From assembly GCA_028826165.1 (NCBI GenBank), contig JAPDFW010000065.1, positions 463,107 to 527,106 on the forward strand: a DNA stretch of 64,000 nt. Direction: 5' to 3'. Positions 57,601-64,000 of the stretch are shown piece after piece. The stretch comes from Anaeramoeba ignava. Lineage: Eukaryota > Metamonada > Anaeramoebidae. The position numbers and the translations under genes are program-made. The first letter of the stretch is position 1. Each line of letters opens with the position of its first letter. Under the pieces are notes generated by a model. The model was not told the DNA's origin. It did no database searches and worked only from the letters and a program-made list of their open reading frames with translations.

Positions 57601-60600
57601 TTTTGAGAAATGAGTTCTTTTGTTGTTATTTTTGTTAATGATATTAAATTTAATGAATTGGATTCATTTTGAAATTGAGAAATATTTTGAATAATTTCTG
57701 GTTTGGAATTAAAATTTCTTAATAAAGCATTTGAAATTAAATCTGGATTATTATAAGAAATGTTATGAGTTATATAAGAATACCCAATCATTTTAACAAA
57801 ATAATAAAAATCTCTAAGTCCAAAATAAGGTTTCCATTCTGAATCTTTTTCTTTTTCTTTTTGATTTTTGATAATATTTTTGTAAATTCTTGAAAGACTA
57901 TCTGCAAATAGTTTTGGGATTTTAGAATTAATTCCTGTATTTTCTGAACATAATATTTGTTGAGCTGTTGTTTCAATTTCTGTTATTGAATCTCTATAAA
58001 TAAGAATTCCTCTATTCATATTACTTGGATCTAAAATCCAATTTGATATTGAAACAACTGAAACTGTTTTTATTTCTTTTAAAATATCTTCTAATTTTTC
58101 ATTTTCATTTTCATTTTCATTTTGATTTTGATTTTGATTTTGATTTTGATTTTGATTTTGATTTTCATTTTCATTTTCATTTTGATTTTCATTTTGATTT
58201 TCATTTTGATTTTCATTTTGATTTTGATTTTGATTTTGATTTTTGATTTTGATTTTGATTTTGATTGTGATTTTCATTTTGATTAAATCTTTTTTGAAGT
58301 CTTTTTGATAATTCTTTTTCTGATTCTTCAAGTTTTGAATGAAGTGTTTGAAGTGGAAATTCAGAACTCCATTCTGCAAGTGCAATTTCATCAAGAACAA
58401 CAACTCCTAAATTATTTACATTTTTTGTATTTTGTTTAGCTAATTTGAAAACTTCTTCAATTTCTTTATTTGTTGTTATTTGTGAACATTGAATAAAAGA
58501 TTGATAAAGAGATCTAAGTTTAAGTTTTCTTAATAATTCATTAATTTCAAATGGTGGTTTAAAAGATTTTAAAATGACTTCAAGAGAAATTGATTTTGAA
58601 GTTCCTATTTATTATTTAATTAATTTAAATTTTTAATTTTAAATTATAAATTATAATTTTTAATTTTAAATTATAATTTTTACCTGGTTTCCCAATAATA
58701 AATAAAGGTATTTGAGTATAAATTGAAATATAAAGCAATAAACAATTTTCTTTTAATGCTGTATTTTTTGCAATCATTTTTTCTTTAAAATTATAATCTA
58801 AATTTTCAATTAAATTTGTTTTAGCATTTTCAATCATTTCTTTATAATCTTTTGATTTTCCATTTCCAAAAATTTTAATTGAGTATTTTTTTCTTTTTTT
58901 TTGATTTTTTTCTCTAACTTCATAACAAACAAAAAGAGATAAATAAATTGCTTTTTGAATTATTATTCCATCTTCTTCTTTTTGTTCTTCAATCTGTTTT
59001 AAATTAATTTGTTTTAAATCAATTTTATCTTTTAATAAAATTATACCAGCTCTTGATCTTGATTCATAAATCCATCTAAATATTCTAAGAGTTCTTGAAA
59101 TATCTCTAAGTGAAACTTTTGAAGCTAAATTCTTTTTTTCATTTTCATTTTCATTTTGGTTTTGATTTTGATTTTCTTCTTCTCTAATATATTGATGAGA
59201 TTTTTGAATATATTCAATAAAATTTTCCATAAATTCTTTGATTCTTTTAATATCTTCTTCTTTTTTAAAAATAGAATCAAATGTATTTTTAACCATTTTT
59301 TGAATATAAGGTAATTCTTGTTCTTTTTGAAGTGAATTAAAATTTAATATTTCTTTTTGTAAAGAATCTGGAAGTTTTTGAACTCTATAAACTGATTTTT
59401 GAATTTTCTTATTTTCTTCATTTTCATCATCTTTTTGATAAAATAATCCAAATCTTTCATATTCTTTTCTATCTATTTCACTTCTTTTTCTATATGGATT
59501 AATTGCTGCTATTAATCTTATATTTGTTGATATCTTTTTCTCATTAAACATTTTATCAATAAATAAATATTTGAAAATTGGAATAAAAGATTTTGGAGCT
59601 GTATTTAATTCATCAAAAAGTATTATAAATGGTTTTGGAAAATATTTTTCTCCTTCTTCAATTAAATTTTGAATATCTTTTTCTTTATAGAATTATTAAC
59701 ATTTAATGTTTTGATTTTTTGTTCCAAAATAGTTTCAAATAAATATTCAATTAATGAAGTTTTTCCACATCCAGTTTCTCCACTTATAATTGTTGGAAGA
59801 TTAACAAAATTTCTGAATTGAAGAAATAACATTTTAGAAACATTATCAAAAGTAAGAACATATTTTGATTTTCCTTTTTTATGTTCTTCAATTAATTCTT
59901 TATCAATTTCTTTTGGATTAAGAGTAGAGAAAAATTCGAAAATTCTTTCAATTTCTTCTTTAGAATTGAAAGTATCAGAAAAATTTTGATTCTACTAAAC
60001 CTAAATTTATTGTTATTTTTCAGGATTGTATAATAAGGGAGAATTTTTGAATATTTTTATAAATATTCCAAATCCTGAAAAAAAATGATCTAATTTTTGT
60101 TCGTTTGTTGATTTAATTGAAATTGGAATAATATTTTCATTTTCATTTTTAAATTTCAATTTGGGAAGAAAAGTATAAAAATTATCAAAAATATTTTTGT
60201 TTTCTGATAATAAAGGAAATAAAATAAATCTTGAAATTGAAAGAAACCAACTTTTAAGGATTGATCTTGTTAATTTTTTCGATTTCTTTTCTTTGACTTT
60301 TAGAAAATCCCATTCTAATATTAAATTAATAAATACTTTTAGTGAATTCCAAAATTGTGATAATAATCTAAATGTGTAAATATTTTTCATATTTCCTCTA
60401 TTAAATTGATTTAAAATAATAGAAATATTTTTTTCAATTAATTCAATAAATCTTTTTGGATTTGGTTTATCATCTTTTTCTAATATTTCTTTAATATTTT
60501 CAATTCTATCTGGTTCATTTAGAATTTGTTTATCTTCTAATTTTATCATTAAATTTGCAACTTTTTAATTTTTCATCTTCTTTTTCAATTATTTTTTGAT

Positions 60601-63600
60601 TTGAATCAATTTTATAATTTTGGAAAACAAAAGAATCTTTGTTATAATTTAAATGATGTAAATTAAATTGATAAAGTGGATAAAAAGAATTCCACATTTT
60701 TCATTTCGATTTTCATTTTGATTTTTTTGATTTTGAATTTTGATTTTGATTTTGATTTTGATTTTTTTATTTTTGATTTATTTTTTGATTTTTGATTTTG
60801 ATTTTGATTTTGATTTTGATTTTTGATTTTGATTTTGATTTTGATTTTGATTTTGATTTTGATTTTGATTTTGATTTTGGTTTTGATTTTGATTTTGATT
60901 TTGATTTTGATTTTGATTTTGATTTTGATTTTGATTTTGATTTTGATTTTGATTTTGGTTTTGATACTTTTCTTGTTTATTAGGAATTTCAAATAAAAGA
61001 ATTATGTTTGATTGAATATTCCAACAAAAGAGATTTTGATGATTTTGGATTTGAATTTTCAATAGATCCCCACATTGTAAGTTGCCAAATTGCATCTGAA
61101 ATTTCAATAGAGCATTTATTTGGAAATTCAATATGAATGAATATTGTTTCTTTTTCTTTTTCTTTTTCTTTTAATTGATTTGTAATTTGATTTAATTTAG
61201 AAATCATTTCAAAGAAATTGTTCTTTTTATTAAGTTGAATAATTTGATATTTATAATTATTTGTTTTCCTTTAAAATCAAAACAAAATTTTCTAATTTGA
61301 AAACTTTTTCCTTCACCTGTAAAATTTGAATAAAAACATAAATATTGCGATAAATTGGTGAACATTCGATAATTTGTTTCAGATTTTTGTTAATTTCATC
61401 TCCAAAATCAATATTTAATTCTCCTTCTTGAAGTAAAAGAAGATAAAAATGTTTTTCTTGTTTTTGATAAAATTCAAATATTATCATTGGTATTTTTGTA
61501 ACGAAATCAATTGAATTTGTTTCAGAAATTAGAATATTTTGACATTTTTGAGATAATCTATCAGCATGAATTATTGAAAATAATAATGAAAATGAATCAT
61601 TATTTTCTTGTATTTCATTATAATATTTATAAATTGAGAAAAAATTAATTATATCTTCAGGTTTTGTATTTGAATTACAAATCAAAATTTGTTCTCTTAA
61701 TGGAAAAGATTTTTGAAATATAAATAATAAGTCATTGTAACATAATTCAATATTTTTGAATCTTCTGTAATTTTTATAATAAATATTTTTGGATTTCAAT
61801 TGATCCATCTCTTTTTCATCGATTTGTTTTTCAATTTTAAATTGGATTTTTGAAGATTTATGTTTTTTTCTATAATTGATAAATTTATTTTGGAAATGGA
61901 ATCTTTAATAAATTTTAAGGAGAAACCTTCTTCAATTTTTGAAAAAGATTTTGAAAAATCAATTAAATCAATTTTTCAAATTCTGGATTTATATATTCCA
62001 TAAAATTTGTTTTGTTAGTTCTTTTTCTCTATTAATTAATCTGATAATTGATTTAAAAATTTCATTTTGATTTTTGATTTTGATTTTTTTGATTTTGATT
62101 TTGATAAATTAAAAAAGTTGTTGATTGGTTAAAATTCCTTTTAAAGGTATTTCTTTTAATTTTTCTTCATCTTCTTTCCATTTTTTAAGATTTTTTCAAT
62201 TTTGTTATTAAATTGGTTTAATTCTTCGGAATAATCAAGTTTTTTTTGATTTTTTTGAGTTTTTGCTTGATTTTAAAAGGTTTATCAATTTCTTGAATTT
62301 TTGATAATATTGAATTGAATAAATCTTTTCAAATTTTGATAAATTTTATCAATAGTTTTAAATAATTCTTCATATTGTTGAATTAAAATATATTCTTTTT
62401 CGATTTTTGATTGATTTTCTTGATTATCTCCGAAAATAATTTTTGGTTTTTTATCTAATGCAACACTTAACATATTGATAAAATCTTCAATATTTCTTTC
62501 ATTTGATTTTTCTGTTTGAATAATACATTTAAATAATGGTTCTTTCAAATAAAAATTAATTTGCATCCTTTTCAAAAATATTGGAAATATCTTGAAGTAA
62601 ATTTGTAGATGAATATGTAAATTGTTGAATATCGAGTAATGGAAATATTTTAACTCAATAATTTTACATCAATTTCTTCTTTTTGTTTTTCTTGAAATTT
62701 TATTTTTCTTGATTTTATTTTGTAAAGAATGAAGATCATTAAATTTTGTTTGATAAAAGTATTGGTTTAAAAATATTTTTGAGACTAATTAAAAATTTTT
62801 AAATTCTTTGTATAGAATAAAAATCAATTGATTTTAATTTTTCATTTCATTTTGAAATTTCATTTTCATTTTTGATTTTAACCAAATTAAGATTTCTTCA
62901 CTACTTGATATTTGTTGAGAATTATTATTTGATGGAAATAATTCAATGATAAATTCAAGAAGTTTATAATCAATATTAATTTTTTGATTCATTTCTTTTT
63001 CAAAATCATTTATTTGATTAATTTTCTTTTCTTTCCAAATATTTTGTAATTGTTCGATTTCTTTGGTTTGATTTGAATTAATTTCATTTCTTTCCAAAAA
63101 AATATTAAGGAAATTGGTAATTGAATTTATATTATTAATTATTTTTCTAATTTGGAAAAATTTCAAGATTTTTGATTTTTGAATTTTTGATTTCTTCAAT
63201 TTTTGGGAAATTGTTTTTTGTTAATAATTCAGAAATGAATTGTTCTTTGTTTAATGGGAATTTTTCATTTAATTCTTCCAATTTTGTTTCCATATTAATA
63301 CTATTTTTCCATTTTTGCCAATTTGATTCTACTTTATTACAAATTTTTAGAATTGATAATTTTTGATTTCTTGATTTTGGTTTTTGAAAGAAATTCTTGA
63401 AATTGTTCTCTAAAAATAAATTTTGATGAAATAAATCAATTGAATTGATTTTTCTGTTTTCAATATTTTGGAAAAATTTGAAAATTCATTTAAGGTTATT
63501 TCTCCTGATTTGATTTTTTCCCAATCTTTAAATTCTTCATTTATTTTTTCATCTTCAAAATTATCAAAAAATTCCTTCATTTTAGAAAATTTATGATTTA

Positions 63601-64000
63601 AACTATTCAATTCCTTTTTGTTTTTTTCAATTTCATTTTGATTTTGTTCTTTTGTTTCTTCAATTTCATTAAATAAATTGAATATTTCATTAAATTTATT
63701 TTCATTAATAAGATAAAAATTAAAATCAGATATTGTTAACTTTTTCAGGTGATTTTAATTTTTGGAAATATTGATATAATTCTTTTTGATAATTTTTCAG
63801 TTCTTCATGAAATTTTTGAGTATCTTTTGAAACATTAATTGGTAAATATTTGTTTATAGGTTTACTTTTTTGAAAGTTTAAAAACCAAATTATTGATTTT
63901 CTCCATAACTCTTGAAGTTTTCCATTTTCTTTTAAAAATATCAATCCAAGTAATTTTATTTTTGATTTTTGATCTTTTCTTTTTTCTTTTTTTCTTTGAT
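51669..64000 (-). CDS. RNF213/mysterin-like giant AAA protein (5' end off the window, several frame breaks, no RING seen)
   Basis: One minus-strand gene of more than 4,000 codons. AAA unit 1: Walker A ISGETGCGKTSLIEYLF at 59750-59790, Walker B FIILFDELNTAPKSF, then AAINPYRKRSE. AAA unit 2: IIGKPG/TSKSISLEV, split by an intron (58683-58615), Walker B GVVVLDEIALAEW, sensor VSISNWILDPSNMNRGI, then VVFGNSFPKDQ, SICDKSHAYHNETPAILNRFEKYL. This order and wording match RNF213, whose AAA core drives its ubiquitin ligase role in lipid and pathogen defence. The C-terminal half (57243-51669) is helical and has hardly any Cys; neither a RING nor an RZ finger is visible. Breaks sit near 59690, 58235, 57405 and 54618, each repairable by one base, and more densely beyond 60 kb (open pieces 60013-60549, 61257-61808, 62285-62575, 62834-63199). 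Confidence 0.8.
54378..54715 (-). repeat. (CAAAAT)n NQ tract in RNF213-like gene with frame slip
   Basis: About 52 hexamers. A CTTTGAAAAT interruption at 54612-54622 and three 7-base units AAAAATC at 54540-54562 add four bases in total, shifting the net frame by one. The protein on both sides is continuous in sense, so the tract is where the frame is lost. Confidence 0.85.
58085..58270 (-). repeat. AAAATC/AAAATG tract in RNF213-like gene
   Basis: NQ/NE-coding hexamers in the insertion between Walker B and the sensor region of AAA unit 2. One 7-base unit near 58235 (AAAAATC) causes a one-base frame break. Confidence 0.85.
60725..60965 (-). repeat. (CAAAAT)n NQ tract, upstream part of RNF213-like gene
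   Basis: Hexamers interrupted by 7-base AAAAATC units near 60787 and 60815; the minus strand reads NQ in one frame and Lys-Ile in another. It lies before the first AAA unit. Confidence 0.9.

Noticed and set aside
1-64000. tRNA, rRNA or snRNA genes
   Set aside because: No cloverleaf with conserved A/B boxes or rRNA-like GC-richer block was seen; composition is far too AT-rich outside the exons.

Overview
The window is nuclear DNA of a very AT-rich protist. Genes are broken by GT-AG introns. Intergenic spacers are often only 100 to 250 bp, while introns can exceed 1.5 kb because they are filled with short A/T repeats. Exons carry long Asn-Gln tracts made from the same hexamer. A pyruvate:ferredoxin oxidoreductase 5' end with a basic leader points to an anaerobe with a hydrogenosome-like organelle. 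Families of BTB proteins fused to RCC1, ankyrin or Rab-like domains, some ending in CaaX boxes, make an anaerobic amoeba of the Anaeramoeba type my best guess. That assignment is inference; no rRNA or other marker is in the window.

Layout. 1-1915: 5' end of a PFOR gene (minus), whose second intron holds a possible short inverted-repeat element and a satellite-like tract. 2040-6736: URB2/NPA2-like ribosome biogenesis protein (plus). 6959-9526: Rab6-like GTPase (minus) with a 1.7 kb repeat intron. 10344-14662: PARP6/8-like ADP-ribosyltransferase with a UBA domain (minus). 14802-15677: coiled-coil protein (plus). 15837-22852: two tandem RCC1-BTB genes and an ankyrin-BTB gene (minus). 22990-25424: CCCH zinc-finger protein (minus). 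25643-30095: biotin-dependent carboxylase alpha subunit with an altered ATP-grasp loop (plus). 30214-34168: MCM5 replicative helicase interrupted by a 405-residue intein (minus). 34344-35946: transaldolase. 36391-39761: two Rab-like/BTB fusion genes. 40222-42387: copine. 42585-42989: SelW-like protein with an in-frame TGA at the selenocysteine position. 43262-43831: SPT4. 44330-47311: unrecognised 617-residue protein (all minus). 47414-48817: coiled-coil protein (plus). 50018-51539: membrane-anchored NPC1-like N-terminal domain (plus). 51669-64000: the bulk of a giant RNF213/mysterin-like AAA protein (minus), running off the right edge.

The genes cover replication (MCM5), transcription elongation (SPT4), ribosome assembly (URB2), anaerobic metabolism (PFOR, carboxylase, transaldolase), membrane and vesicle biology (Rab6, copine, NPC1-like) and a BTB protein family expanded by tandem duplication. 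Genes are mostly unrelated in function; divergent pairs share spacers of roughly 100 to 220 bp carrying a TTTTTCATTTTTT element. Several reading frames break at homopolymers or inside hexamer tracts. Most are repaired by one base, which looks more like sequence error or slippage than gene decay.

The strongest candidates for something new are the MCM5 intein with a dead homing endonuclease, the TxxU selenoprotein candidate, the RING-less RNF213 homologue, and the Rab-BTB-BTB-CaaX fusions with a conserved 24-nt microexon.
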